Positions 18,821-28,088 of a DNA stretch of 64,000 nt are shown one piece after another. A program made the translations under genes and the position numbers. The DNA is from CAKZLS01 sp963701445 (lineage in GTDB: Bacteria > Pseudomonadota > Alphaproteobacteria > Rhodospirillales > Defluviicoccaceae). The notes under the pieces were generated by a model that was not told the origin of the DNA, ran no database searches, and was given only the letters and a program-made list of their open reading frames with translations. The first letter of the stretch is position 1. The number at the start of each line of letters is the position of its first letter. The stretch covers positions 17,175 to 81,174 of the forward strand of contig CAVPAM010000018.1 in the NCBI GenBank assembly GCA_963701445.1. Reading direction: 5' to 3'.

Positions 18821-20029
18821 ATGAACCAACCCCTCCAAGATCCCCCATCCAAGTGGTCGGCCGAAGGTCTGGCCGGCATTCCGTTCCTGTCCTACGGGTT
18901 CCGGCCGTTTTTCGCGTTCGCCTCGGCCTATGCCGTGGTTGCGATGGTCATGTGGATGGGCGCGATCATGGGCTGGATTTCTCCGCCGTTCGCCATGGCG
19001 CCCGTGGACTGGCACATTCATGAGATGCTGTTCGGCTTCGGGGCCGCCGGTCTTGCCGGTTTTCTCCTGACGGCGGTGGCCAACTGGACGAAGCGCGAAC
19101 CGGTCAAGGGGATGCCGCTGGTGGGGCTCTCGGTGCTGTGGCTCGCGGGCCGGCTGGCGGTGACCCGGGGCGACGATCTGTCGCCTTCCATGGTGGCGGC
19201 CATGGATCTGCCGTTCCTGGCGACCCTGACGGTGGTGTTCGCGCGCGAGGTGATTGCGGCGAGCAACCGGCGGAACTACCCGATCATCGCCGCCCTCGCG
19301 TTCCTCACCCTGGCCAACGCGCTTACCCACGGCGAGGCTTTCGGGTTGGGCGTGGAATGGGTCGGCGTCGGCCAGCGCCTCGGCATGCACGTATACGTCC
19401 TGCTCATCATCCTGATCGGCGGGCGGGTGATCCCGGCGTTTACCGGGAACTGGCTGAAGAAGAGCGGCATCCCGGGCGAACCGGTGACCATCTGGGTGTT
19501 CGAACTGGTGCTGATGGGCACCGCCATCGTCGCGGCGGTGGCGGACACGGCCATGCCCGGCGGGCCGGTCACCAGCGGCGTGTTGATCGTCGCCGGCGGG
19601 CTTCACCTGATCCGGCTCAGCCGGTGGCGGGGGCTCCAGACACTTGGCGAGCCCATCGTCTGGGTCCTTCACCTGGGCTATCTGTGGATCGGCTTGGGAA
19701 GTCTGATGCTCGGGCTGTCGGGGATGGATCACGGGGTGCCGCGCGTGGCCGCCGTTCACGCCCTGATGATCGGCGCCCTCGGAACCATGTTTCTGGCGAT
19801 GATGACGCGGGCCAGCCTCGGGCATACCGGCCGGAGTCTCGAGGTGGGGCCGGGGACGGTCATGGCGTATGTGCTGATCACGCTGGCGGCGGTGTCGCGG
19901 GTGATCGCGCCCTGGTGGGACGCGGTCTCGACCGAATTGATGCTCATGTCCGCCGGCACATGGATCGCCGGCTTCGGCCTGTTCTTCGCGCTCTATTTCC
20001 CCATCTGGTCGAAACCGCGCGCGCACTAA
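18821..20029 (+). CDS. nnrS: NnrS-family membrane protein
   Basis: 402 aa, almost entirely hydrophobic with about 12 predicted membrane helices. It starts with a soluble lead (MNQPLQDPPSKWSAEGLAGI) followed by PFLSYGFRPFF, a family signature. Conserved histidine blocks WHIHEMLFGFG, GMHVYV and MTRASLGHTGR match NnrS proteins. NnrS is a haem- and copper-containing membrane protein linked to nitric oxide and nitrosative stress, usually under NNR/NsrR control. No denitrification genes are nearby, so a stress role is more likely here. The gene stands alone, followed by the rpsU terminator from the opposite strand. Confidence 0.92.
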   Translation: MNQPLQDPPSKWSAEGLAGIPFLSYGFRPFFAFASAYAVVAMVMWMGAIMGWISPPFAMAPVDWHIHEMLFGFGAAGLAGFLLTAVANWTKREPVKGMPLVGLSVLWLAGRLAVTRGDDLSPSMVAAMDLPFLATLTVVFAREVIAASNRRNYPIIAALAFLTLANALTHGEAFGLGVEWVGVGQRLGMHVYVLLIILIGGRVIPAFTGNWLKKSGIPGEPVTIWVFELVLMGTAIVAAVADTAMPGGPVTSGVLIVAGGLHLIRLSRWRGLQTLGEPIVWVLHLGYLWIGLGSLMLGLSGMDHGVPRVAAVHALMIGALGTMFLAMMTRASLGHTGRSLEVGPGTVMAYVLITLAAVSRVIAPWWDAVSTELMLMSAGTWIAGFGLFFALYFPIWSKPRAH

Positions 20030-20052
20030 AAACCGGCAACACCGGTTGCCGG
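20028..20052 (-). terminator. Rho-independent terminator of rpsU
   Basis: An 8-bp stem (CCGGCAAC / GTTGCCGG, loop ACCG) which on the minus strand is followed by TTTTT. It begins right at the nnrS stop codon and lies ~40 bp beyond the rpsU stop, so it ends rpsU transcription. Confidence 0.85.
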
Positions 20053-20092
20053 ATTCGAACATCACAACAAATGCGAGGACACAGTGGGGAGG

Positions 20093-20296
20093 CTAGAAGC
20101 CTTCCCGCTCCAAGCGCTTGCGTTCCAGCTTGCGGGCGCGGCGGACGGCCTCCGCCTTTTCGCGGGCGCGCCGTTCCGACGGCTTCTCATAGGAGCGGCG
20201 GAGTTTCATCTCGCGGAAGATGCCCTCGCGCTGCATCTTCTTTTTCAGCGCCTTGAGGGCTTGATCGACATTGTTGTCGCGAACGGAGACTTGCAC
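20093..20296 (-). CDS. rpsU: 30S ribosomal protein S21
   Basis: 67 aa with the typical S21 start MQVSVRDNNVDQALKALKKK and a highly basic tail (RRARKLERKRLEREGF). The start codon is GTG at 20296, preceded by GAAAGAGAT. S21 binds the 30S platform near the anti-Shine-Dalgarno region of 16S rRNA. In alphaproteobacteria rpsU is often near a COQ9-family gene, as here. A strong hairpin lies 60-80 nt upstream in the likely leader. Confidence 0.97.
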   Translation of the reverse strand: MQVSVRDNNVDQALKALKKKMQREGIFREMKLRRSYEKPSERRAREKAEAVRRARKLERKRLEREGF

Positions 20297-20355
20297 GTTG
20301 TTTGATCTCTTTCACATGAACGGTTAAGTAGAGGGTATCGGGACGCGCCTTTTAA

Positions 20356-20376
20356 CACACCCCGTGTCGGGGTGTG
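20356..20376. promoter_or_regulatory. Perfect 9-bp hairpin between rpsU and def
   Basis: CACACCCCG-TGT-CGGGGTGTG: a 9-bp perfect inverted repeat with a 3-nt spacer in the 140-bp divergent region. It starts 60 nt upstream of the rpsU start codon and 61 nt before the def ATG. No T-run follows on the plus strand; TTAAAA follows on the minus strand. It could be an operator for both genes or a leader hairpin of rpsU. Confidence 0.45.
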
Positions 20377-20436
20377 AAGGCTTGTTCCACGCGTAAACCA
20401 CGATCCTATCCCAAATAGAGTGTGAATAAAACCGTC

Positions 20437-21024
20437 ATGGCTATTTTAAAGATCGCCCGCATGGGACATCCGGTGTTGCGCGCGCCGGCGCAGCCGATTT
20501 CCGATCCCATGGCGCCGGACGTGCGGCGGTTGGTGGAAGATATGATCGACAGCATGGACGACGCGGGCGGGCTCGGCTTGGCCGCGCCTCAGGTGCATGT
20601 GCCCCGGCGCGTGGTGATTTTTCATGTGCCGGGGGCGCGGGCCGGACATCCGGACGCCCACGGGGGCGGCCCGGAGGGCGATGCCACGGACGGGCCGGTG
20701 CCCTTTACCGTTCTGATCAATCCGGTCATCGAGATCCTCGACGAGGACACCGAACTGGGCTGGGAGGGATGCCTGTCGGTGCCGGGGTTGACCGGACTGG
20801 TGCCGCGATACAAACGGATCCGCTATGCCGGAGTGACCCTGGAGGGGGAACGGTTGGAACGCCTCGCGTCCGGGTTCCACGCCCGCGTGGTCCAGCATGA
20901 GTGTGACCACCTGGACGGAATTCTGTATCCTCAGCGCATGACCGACCTCAAGGGACTGGGCTTCGTGGAGGAGATCCAACGCTACCAGACCGGGACCGCG
21001 AGCGGTTCGAATCACGAGGGCTGA
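20437..21024 (+). CDS. def: Peptide deformylase
   Basis: 195 aa from ATG 20437 (MAILKIARMGHPVLR), which matches the usual family start; a GTG at 20422 is an alternative with a 15-nt longer frame. All three deformylase motifs are present: GLGLAAPQV, EGCLSVPG (metal-binding Cys) and QHECDHLDG (two metal His and the catalytic Glu). A Gly/Asp-rich loop between residues ~64 and 88 (around AHGGGPEGDATDG) is longer than in E. coli Def. The enzyme removes the formyl group from nascent proteins. The next gene, COQ9-like, starts 15 bp later and is probably cotranscribed. Confidence 0.95.
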   Translation: MAILKIARMGHPVLRAPAQPISDPMAPDVRRLVEDMIDSMDDAGGLGLAAPQVHVPRRVVIFHVPGARAGHPDAHGGGPEGDATDGPVPFTVLINPVIEILDEDTELGWEGCLSVPGLTGLVPRYKRIRYAGVTLEGERLERLASGFHARVVQHECDHLDGILYPQRMTDLKGLGFVEEIQRYQTGTASGSNHEG

Positions 21025-21038
21025 GACGAGGACCCATT

Positions 21039-21698
21039 ATGGACCGAACGGAAATCCGCGACCGCATCCTGTTGGCGACCCTGCCCCATGCCGCCTTCGA
21101 CGGATGGACCGAGCGGGCGTTGCGGGCGGGCTTGGACGATGCCGGTCTGCCGCCGGACATGGCGATCCGTGTCTTCCCCGGCGGCATGCCCGACGTGCTC
21201 CGGCACTGGTCGGACCATGGCGACCGCCGGATGGTGGAGGAACTCGGGAACCGCGACCTGGAATCCATGCGTGTTCGCGATCGACTTGCCGCCGCCGTCC
21301 GCATCCGGATCGAGGTCAACCTCGCGTACCGGGAAGCGGTGCGGCGAGGACTGTCGTTTCTCGCCCTGCCGCAAAACGCCGGGTTGGCGGCGCGCTGCGC
21401 CCATGACACCGTCAACGCCATGTGGTACGCGGCCGGCGATACCTCCAGCGACTACAACTATTATACCAAGCGGGCCCTGCTGGCGGCGGTCTATGGCGCC
21501 ACGGTGCTGTATTGGTTGGACGACGAGTCGGAGGACTTCGAGGAGACCTGGTCCTTCCTCGACCGGCGCATCGACGACGCGATGAACGTCCCGAAATTCC
21601 AGTCCCGCGTGACGGCCGCCATCCAACGGCTGGCGACGCCATTGACCCCCTTCGGCCGGCGCATGGGACGCGGGTACAGAGTCCGCGGCCGCGTGTAA
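21039..21698 (+). CDS. COQ9-family ubiquinone biosynthesis protein
   Basis: 219 aa. It has an N-terminal TetR-like helical region, then the conserved C-terminal COQ9 block containing DTSSDYNYYTKRALLAAVYG and TVLYWLDDES. In eukaryotes COQ9 binds lipids and presents ubiquinone intermediates to COQ7. Alphaproteobacterial homologues are assumed to support ubiquinone synthesis. It lies 15 bp after def and near rpsU, a familiar alphaproteobacterial neighbourhood. Confidence 0.92.
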   Translation: MDRTEIRDRILLATLPHAAFDGWTERALRAGLDDAGLPPDMAIRVFPGGMPDVLRHWSDHGDRRMVEELGNRDLESMRVRDRLAAAVRIRIEVNLAYREAVRRGLSFLALPQNAGLAARCAHDTVNAMWYAAGDTSSDYNYYTKRALLAAVYGATVLYWLDDESEDFEETWSFLDRRIDDAMNVPKFQSRVTAAIQRLATPLTPFGRRMGRGYRVRGRV

Positions 21699-21731
21699 CC
21701 GGTAAGCCGCCGGGTTGGCGGCGAAGCGGTC

Positions 21732-21989
21732 TCAGAACGTGTGCTGTTCGGTGTCGGCGGAAATGAAACCGATGTCCTTGATCGCCGCGAGTTTCTCGAG
21801 GTTCCTGGCGTTGATCCGGCCGTGAAGCATGACCTCGCCGCCGAAATCGCTGCTGCCCGTGGTGGCGAAACCAGCCGCGTCGAGCTTTGCCTGCAACTCC
21901 TTCGCGCCGACGCGCACGCCGATGATCACATTGACGGGTTCTTCGGAACCGCTCCGCATGAGCGCCCGAAGCGCGGGGTCGATATCCAT
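21732..21989 (-). CDS. Small hypothetical protein, possibly inhibitor I9-like fold
   Basis: 85 aa from ATG 21989 (MDIDPALRALMRSG), with GGAGG about 10 nt upstream; a longer frame to 22025 is possible. The body (PVNVIIGVRVG, a helix KELQAKLDAAG, GEVMLHGRI, a second helix ARNLEKLAAIKDI, GFISADTEQ) alternates strands and helices like the ferredoxin-like propeptide/inhibitor I9 fold. The resemblance is by eye only. No signal peptide and no protease gene adjoin it. It is codirectional with the downstream end of the hemA/regulator pair, 78 bp from the regulator stop. Confidence 0.65.
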   Translation of the reverse strand: MDIDPALRALMRSGSEEPVNVIIGVRVGAKELQAKLDAAGFATTGSSDFGGEVMLHGRINARNLEKLAAIKDIGFISADTEQHTF

Positions 21990-22067
21990 GATGCCTTGAC
22001 CTCCATCAACCCGGCCCAAACCCAAGGCGCCGGTGTTCTGGAACCCGGGGTTTCCGGCGCGCGAGGC

Positions 22068-22607
22068 TCAAGCGTCCCGGTAAAGCCTGTCGCGCTGTTC
22101 GGTCAGCCAGTCCAGGTGCGCTTCCAGGAGGGAAAGGTCGTGATCCAGCCACGGGATCAGATAACCGGCGTCACCGGCGTGATGCCGGCGCAGATCTTCC
22201 AGCCGCGCCAGTTCCCGCTCGCAGACCTCCACCAGGAGGTCGGCCTGGGTCCGCTGGTCCTTCACATCGAGCAGGTGCAGGAAGCGGAACTTGAGGGCCA
22301 TGACCAGCTTGTTGAGTTCGTTGCTGGATTCGCGCAGGTTGGCCATCAACAGCAGCCGCAACTCCTCGCGCCCGGCATCCGTGATGGACAGCAGCGCGTC
22401 GTCGCCGCCGCCGGCTTCAACCAGCCCCTCGTATTTGAGCAGCTCTATGGAATGGCCCATGATTTCCGTGGTCGGGCCGATCACCCGGCTGACGAAGTGA
22501 CGGATGGACGTGGCCAGCGCGCCGTAGGCCATGGGCTCGAGTGCCAGGTTGCCGAGCGCGCACAACCGGATGGCTTCCTTGGGTGTCAGCGTATTGTCGG
22601 CGAACAT
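22068..22607 (-). CDS. Putative winged-helix (PadR-like) transcriptional regulator
   Basis: 179 aa. The N-terminal ~100 residues look like a winged helix: LTPKEAIRLCALGNLALEPM, SRVIGPTTEIMGHSIELLKYEGLVE and the wing DDALLSITDAGREELRLLL. The C-terminal ~80 residues are helical and rich in Leu/Arg/Glu, as in the dimerisation arm of PadR-type regulators (DLLVEVCERELARLEDLRR). It lies 71 bp downstream of hemA on the same strand and could be cotranscribed with it. Its target is unknown. Confidence 0.7.
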   Translation of the reverse strand: MFADNTLTPKEAIRLCALGNLALEPMAYGALATSIRHFVSRVIGPTTEIMGHSIELLKYEGLVEAGGGDDALLSITDAGREELRLLLMANLRESSNELNKLVMALKFRFLHLLDVKDQRTQADLLVEVCERELARLEDLRRHHAGDAGYLIPWLDHDLSLLEAHLDWLTEQRDRLYRDA

Positions 22608-22678
22608 GGCTCTGCCTTTCGATTACGCCTTCACATAGGATCGCCGAAATCCGTTAACAAGTCCACAAGACAGCGCGG

Positions 22679-23890
22679 CTACGCGGCCTCGCGCAGGCCC
22701 AGCCGTTGCCAGATCTCCCTGACCGACGCAACCAGGTGATCCATGTCGGCGTCGGTATGCAGCGGCGTCGGCGTGAATCGCAGGCGTTCCGTGCCGCGAT
22801 CCACGGTGGGGTAGTTGATCGGCTGCACGTACACGCCGTGGCGCTCGATCAGTTCGTCGCTGGCCTGTTTGCACAACACCGGGTCGCCGACGAGCACGGG
22901 CACGATATGGCTGACCGAATCGATCAACGGAATGCCGGCCTCCGCGAACCGGCGTTTCAGGGTCGCGGCCCGTTCCTGGTGCCGGAGCCGGATGTCGTTG
23001 TGATCCTTGAGGTAGCGGACGCTGGCGAGGGCGCCGGCGGCCACCGCCGGCGGCATGGAACTGGAGAAGATGAAACCGTTGCCGTAGGAGCGCACGAAAT
23101 CGCACATGGCCGCGGAACCGGCGATATAGCCGCCCACCACCCCGAAGGCCTTGGCGAGCGTGCCCTGAATCACGGTAATGCGGTGCATCTGGTCGTCGCG
23201 CTCGGCGACGCCGGCGCCGCGCGGGCCGTACATGCCGACCGCGTGGACCTCGTCCAGGAAGGTCATGGCGTTGTAGCGTTCGGCGACGTCGCAGATGTCC
23301 TTGATGGGCGCGATGTCGCCGTCCATGGAATACACCGATTCGAACGCCACCAGCTTGGGCCGGCCGGGATCGGCGGCGGCGAGGATGCGTTCCAGGTCGT
23401 CCACGTCGTTGTGCCGGAAGATGCGCTTCTCGGCCTTGGAGTGGACGATGCCCTCGATCATGGAATTGTGGTTCTTGGCGTCCGACACCACCAGGCAGTC
23501 CGGCAGCTTCCGGCAGATGGTGCTCAACGTGGTCATGTTGGCCGTCCATCCCGATCCGAAGATCAGCGCGGCCTCGGTCCGGTGCAGGCCGGCCAGCTCC
23601 TTCTCCAGCAGCACGTGGAAGTGGTTGGTGCCGGAGATGTTCCGCGTGCCGCCGGCACCGGCGCCGCAGCGCTCTATGGTTTCGTGCATGGCCGCGAGCA
23701 CCACCGGGTTCTGCCCCATGCCCAGGTAGTCGTTGGAGCACCATACGGTGACATCGGTCTGCCGCCCGTTCACGTGCCAGGTCGCCTTGGGGAAACTGCC
23801 CGCCCGCCGTTCCAGTTCGGCGAATACCCGATAGCGGCCCTCGCGCCGCAACGCGCTCACTTGATCCTCGAAAAATCGTTGATAGTCCAT
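22679..23890 (-). CDS. hemA: 5-aminolevulinate synthase
   Basis: 403 aa, starting MDYQRFFEDQVSALRREGRY. It contains CSNDYLGMGQNP, GAGAGGTRNISGTNHFHVLLE, DAKNHNSMIEGI, DEVHAVGMYGPRGAG and the PLP lysine block GTLAKAFGVVGGYI, all diagnostic for ALAS of the alpha-oxoamine synthase family. The enzyme condenses glycine with succinyl-CoA to give 5-aminolevulinate, the first step of haem synthesis by the C4 route used in alphaproteobacteria. GGAGG precedes the ATG. Transcription continues toward the PadR-like gene. Confidence 0.97.
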   Translation of the reverse strand: MDYQRFFEDQVSALRREGRYRVFAELERRAGSFPKATWHVNGRQTDVTVWCSNDYLGMGQNPVVLAAMHETIERCGAGAGGTRNISGTNHFHVLLEKELAGLHRTEAALIFGSGWTANMTTLSTICRKLPDCLVVSDAKNHNSMIEGIVHSKAEKRIFRHNDVDDLERILAAADPGRPKLVAFESVYSMDGDIAPIKDICDVAERYNAMTFLDEVHAVGMYGPRGAGVAERDDQMHRITVIQGTLAKAFGVVGGYIAGSAAMCDFVRSYGNGFIFSSSMPPAVAAGALASVRYLKDHNDIRLRHQERAATLKRRFAEAGIPLIDSVSHIVPVLVGDPVLCKQASDELIERHGVYVQPINYPTVDRGTERLRFTPTPLHTDADMDHLVASVREIWQRLGLREAA

Positions 23891-23976
23891 TCGGCCTCCC
23901 GGAGATCGGTCCGTCTATTGAAGGATGACGGCTCCTATTAATTGGGCGGACATAATGACCATGCCCACCGCAAATT

Positions 23977-25371
23977 TCAAACCAATCCGCCTTTTTTTGC
24001 CCAGGTCCAGGTGTCGTCGAGGGCGCGGCCGAAACGGGCGAGCATTTCCTCGATGTCGGCGGCCTCGATCACCAGCGGCGGCGAGAAGGCGACGATGTCG
24101 CCGGGCAGGGCGCGAACGATCAGCCCATGGGCCTCCGCCGCCTTGGTCAGCCGGGCCGCCACCGCCAGGGCGGGGTCGAAGGATTCCTTGGTGGCCTTGT
24201 TCCGCACGATTTCCAACGCTCCCACCAGCCCGACCCCGCGCGCGTGACCGACCAGCGGATGGCCGGCGAGGGCGCGAAGTCCGTCCTGCAGGACCGGCGA
24301 GACGGCGCGGACGTGCCCGACGATGTCCCGCTCCTCGTAGATGTTCAGCGCCTCCAGCGCGACCGCGGCGGCGACCGGATGTCCGGAATAGGTAAACCCG
24401 TGGCCGAACACGCCGATCTTCTCGCTCTCCGTCACCATGCCCTGGTAGACCGCCTCCGAGATCATCAGTCCCGAGATGGGCAGGTAACCCGACGACAGCG
24501 CCTTCGACGTGGTGATCATGTCCGGCCGGATGCCGTAGGTCTGGCACCCCCACATGTTGCCGGTCCGCCCGTACGCGCAGATGACCTCGTCGGCGACCAG
24601 CAGGATGTCGTACTTCGCGAGCACCGGCTGGATCTTGTCGAAGTAGGTGGCGGGCGGCACGATGACGCCGCCGGCGCCCATCACCGGCTCGACGAACATG
24701 GCGGCGATGGTCTCGGGGCCCTCGTCGACAATCAGCCGTTCCAGGTTTTGCGCGAGGCGGGTGGCGAAGTCCTCCTCGCTCTCACCCTCCAGGGCGAAGC
24801 GGTAATGGTGCGGGCAATCCGTATGAAGGATACGGGCCAGCGGCAGGTCGAAATCGCGATGGTTGGCCGGAAGCCCGGTCAGGCTGGCGGCCGCGAGCGT
24901 GACCCCGTGATAGCCCCGCGTCCGCGAGATGATCTTCTTTTTCTCGGGCCGCCCGACCGCGTTGTTGTAATACCAGATCAGCTTGATGGCGGTATCGTTG
25001 GCCTCGGAACCGGAGTTGGCGAAGAACACCTTGGACATGGGCACGGGCGCCATGCCGATCAGCTTTTCGGCGAGATCGATGGTGGGCGCCGCCGCCTTGC
25101 CGCCGAACCCGTGATAGAACGGAAGTTGCCGGAGCGCGCGCGTCGCGGCCTCCACCAGCCGTTCCTCGCTCCAGCCGAGCGCCGTGCACCACAGGCCGGC
25201 CATGCCCTCGATATAGGTCTTGCCGTTTTCGTCCCGCACCCGCACCCCTTGGCCGCCGGTGATCACGAGCGGCCCCGACTCCTGGTGTTGCTTGAGGTTG
25301 GTGTAGGGATGAAGGGTGTAGGCGATGTCACGGGCCGCCGCCGAGTTCGGCGCCGGATTCGGGGTGTTCAT
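23977..25371 (-). CDS. Class III (omega) aminotransferase
   Basis: 464 aa from ATG 25371 (MNTPNPAPNSAAARD), with AGGAG 8 nt upstream; the frame continues to 25536 without a better start. It contains HPYTNLKQHQ, GMAGLWCTALGWSEE, ANSGSEANDTAIKL, the cofactor Asp in LLVADEVICAYGRTG and the PLP lysine in TTSKALSSGYLPISG. This is the pattern of omega-amino acid or polyamine:pyruvate aminotransferases. Putrescine/spermidine or beta-alanine are plausible donors. A polyamine-type ABC importer begins 550 bp further on, which fits but does not prove a polyamine link. Confidence 0.9.
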   Translation of the reverse strand: MNTPNPAPNSAAARDIAYTLHPYTNLKQHQESGPLVITGGQGVRVRDENGKTYIEGMAGLWCTALGWSEERLVEAATRALRQLPFYHGFGGKAAAPTIDLAEKLIGMAPVPMSKVFFANSGSEANDTAIKLIWYYNNAVGRPEKKKIISRTRGYHGVTLAAASLTGLPANHRDFDLPLARILHTDCPHHYRFALEGESEEDFATRLAQNLERLIVDEGPETIAAMFVEPVMGAGGVIVPPATYFDKIQPVLAKYDILLVADEVICAYGRTGNMWGCQTYGIRPDMITTSKALSSGYLPISGLMISEAVYQGMVTESEKIGVFGHGFTYSGHPVAAAVALEALNIYEERDIVGHVRAVSPVLQDGLRALAGHPLVGHARGVGLVGALEIVRNKATKESFDPALAVAARLTKAAEAHGLIVRALPGDIVAFSPPLVIEAADIEEMLARFGRALDDTWTWAKKGGLV

Positions 25372-25615
25372 CGAGAGGGCTCCTGTGCGGGCCGCCGAGC
25401 GGGCCGCGATCGGGTTGATTGCCATATCCGCGAGAGAAGGTTTCATACCCCACAATAGCCCCGTAATCCGCTGCGGCAATGGGCAAAATCGGGCTTCCGA
25501 CCCAGTTCGCGCCGCCCGCCGTGGAACGCGGGACATCCATTAAGGGTTGTGTTTCCGGCCTGAAACGAGTAAGGGCGGGCCAAACAGCGAGGCTCATAAC
25601 GAACAGGAGATACTG

Positions 25616-25765
25616 ATGGCTGAGAATTTTCGCAAAGGCGATCGCGCCGATTGGCAAGGCACCCGCGTCACCCCCGAACCGGAAATCACCAAGCGGTCCA
25701 CGGGCGAGTCACCCGACCGCGTGGGATCCGACGACGACCACGAGAGCCCCGTCGAGCAGCGTTGA
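25616..25765 (+). CDS. Small acidic hypothetical protein
   Basis: 49 aa (MAENFRKGDRADWQGTRVTP..), rich in Asp, Glu, Arg and Pro, with no hydrophobic segment and probably disordered. An AGGAG site lies 6 nt before the ATG and a strong terminator follows, so this is a real short transcript rather than a chance frame. The family was not recognised. Confidence 0.7.
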   Translation: MAENFRKGDRADWQGTRVTPEPEITKRSTGESPDRVGSDDDHESPVEQR

Positions 25766-25796
25766 GCGCGGGGCCAAAAGGTTTCACATGGCAAGG

Positions 25797-25822
25797 CGTC
25801 CCCCTGGGGACGTCTTTTTTTG
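25797..25822 (+). terminator. Rho-independent terminator after the 49-aa gene
   Basis: Stem CGTCCC / GGGACG with loop CCTG, followed by TCTTTTTTT. It ends the short transcript that starts before 25616. Confidence 0.88.
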
Positions 25823-25924
25823 TGTGACCGGGAGCGGGCCATCCTCCCGCCGACGGCCGTTGTCGCGCGCCCGGTAAGCGGATAAGGTCTCTGGAACTGT
25901 GAACACCGGCGACAGGGACGATCA

Positions 25925-27047
<1,123 letters not shown>

Positions 27048-27059
27048 CCAGCGGCAGGT

Positions 27060-27195
27060 TCACGCGCCGAAGGCTTCCGAAATGTCCGGCGGCAACGGCG
27101 CGTCGAAGTCCTCGCCGATTTCGATGATGCCGCGCGCGCTCGACCAGTTTCGACAACTGGGTTTTCGCTTCGCGAATGTTCACAATGACGGTCAT
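27060..27195 (-). pseudogene. Phd/YefM-type antitoxin remnant with internal deletion
   Basis: Reading the minus strand from ATG 27195 gives MTVIVNIREAKTQLSKLVERA, the DNA-binding N-terminus typical of Phd/YefM antitoxins. After a frame change the sequence continues IIEIGEDFDAPLPPDISEAF and stops at 27060, matching the usual C-terminal motif of VapB/Phd antitoxins paired with PIN toxins. The ~30 residues normally in between are missing. The 136-bp length is not a multiple of 3, so no complete antitoxin can be made. No PIN or Doc toxin gene is adjacent. Confidence 0.75.
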
Positions 27196-27246
27196 GTTCC
27201 GACACACTCCAGCTCTCGGGATGAACCCCGGAGACCGCCTTGCCAA

Positions 27247-28074
27247 TTACGTTCGCCGGCCCGTGAGGCGCTCGGAGCGGCGGCGGAGCAGTTCCATGGC
27301 GACCATCAGGGCGGTGGCGAGAACGATGAGCAGCGCCGCCACCGCCGTGATCGCGGGGGTGACATGCTCGCGCAGGCCGTCGAAGATCTCGCGGGTCAGC
27401 GTGCGCTGTTCCGGGCCGCCGATGAACAGGACCACCACCACCTCGTCGAACGACGTGGCGAAGGCGAACAACGCGCCCGACACCAGCCCCGGCAGGATCA
27501 GCGGCATGATCACCCGGAAAAACACCGTGTGCGGTCTTGCGCCGAGGCTGGCGGCGGCGCGGATCAGGCTGGTGTCGAAGCCGTCGAGTGTGGCCGATAC
27601 GGTGACCAGCACGAACGGCGCGCCAAGCGCGGCGTGGATCAGGATCAATCCGGTGAAGGAGCTGGTCAGGCCCAGCGGCGCGTAGAAGAAATAGACGCCG
27701 ACCGCCGTGATGATCAGCGGCACCACCATGGGCGAAATCAGAAGTCCGGTCAGCAGCCCCTTGCCTCGAAAGCGCGCGTTGGCCAGCCCGAGAGCGGCGA
27801 GGGTGCCGAGCACGGTCGCCAGCGCGGTCGCGGGGATGGCGATGATCAGGCTGTTGCTCAGCGCCCGCAGCCATTTGTCGGCGGTGAACACCTCTTCGTA
27901 CCAGCGGAGCGAAAAGCCGTCGAGCGGGTAGGCGAGGAACGACCCGCCGTTGAACGACAGCGGAACGATGGCGAAGATGGGCAGGATGAGGAACGCGAAC
28001 ACAAGGCCGCAGAACGCAAGGAACATCCAGCGGAACACCGTTTGAGACGGGGAGGCGGGAGGGCGTTGGCGCAC
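27247..28074 (-). CDS. ABC transporter permease (PotC type)
   Basis: 275 aa from a GTG at 28074, with GGGGAG 7 nt upstream; the open frame runs much further but upstream it only shadows the neighbouring permease. Six membrane helices are visible, starting FRWMFLAFCGLVFAFLILPI. The EAA loop is DTSLIRAAASLGARPHTVFF, which couples to the ATPase. The PotC-like sequence FATSFDEVVVVLFIGGPEQR is characteristic of polyamine permeases. The gene begins 15 bp after the upstream permease and belongs to the SBP-permease-permease operon. Confidence 0.92.
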   Translation of the reverse strand: MRQRPPASPSQTVFRWMFLAFCGLVFAFLILPIFAIVPLSFNGGSFLAYPLDGFSLRWYEEVFTADKWLRALSNSLIIAIPATALATVLGTLAALGLANARFRGKGLLTGLLISPMVVPLIITAVGVYFFYAPLGLTSSFTGLILIHAALGAPFVLVTVSATLDGFDTSLIRAAASLGARPHTVFFRVIMPLILPGLVSGALFAFATSFDEVVVVLFIGGPEQRTLTREIFDGLREHVTPAITAVAALLIVLATALMVAMELLRRRSERLTGRRT

Positions 28075-28088
28075 CGGAAGGCTCCCCT

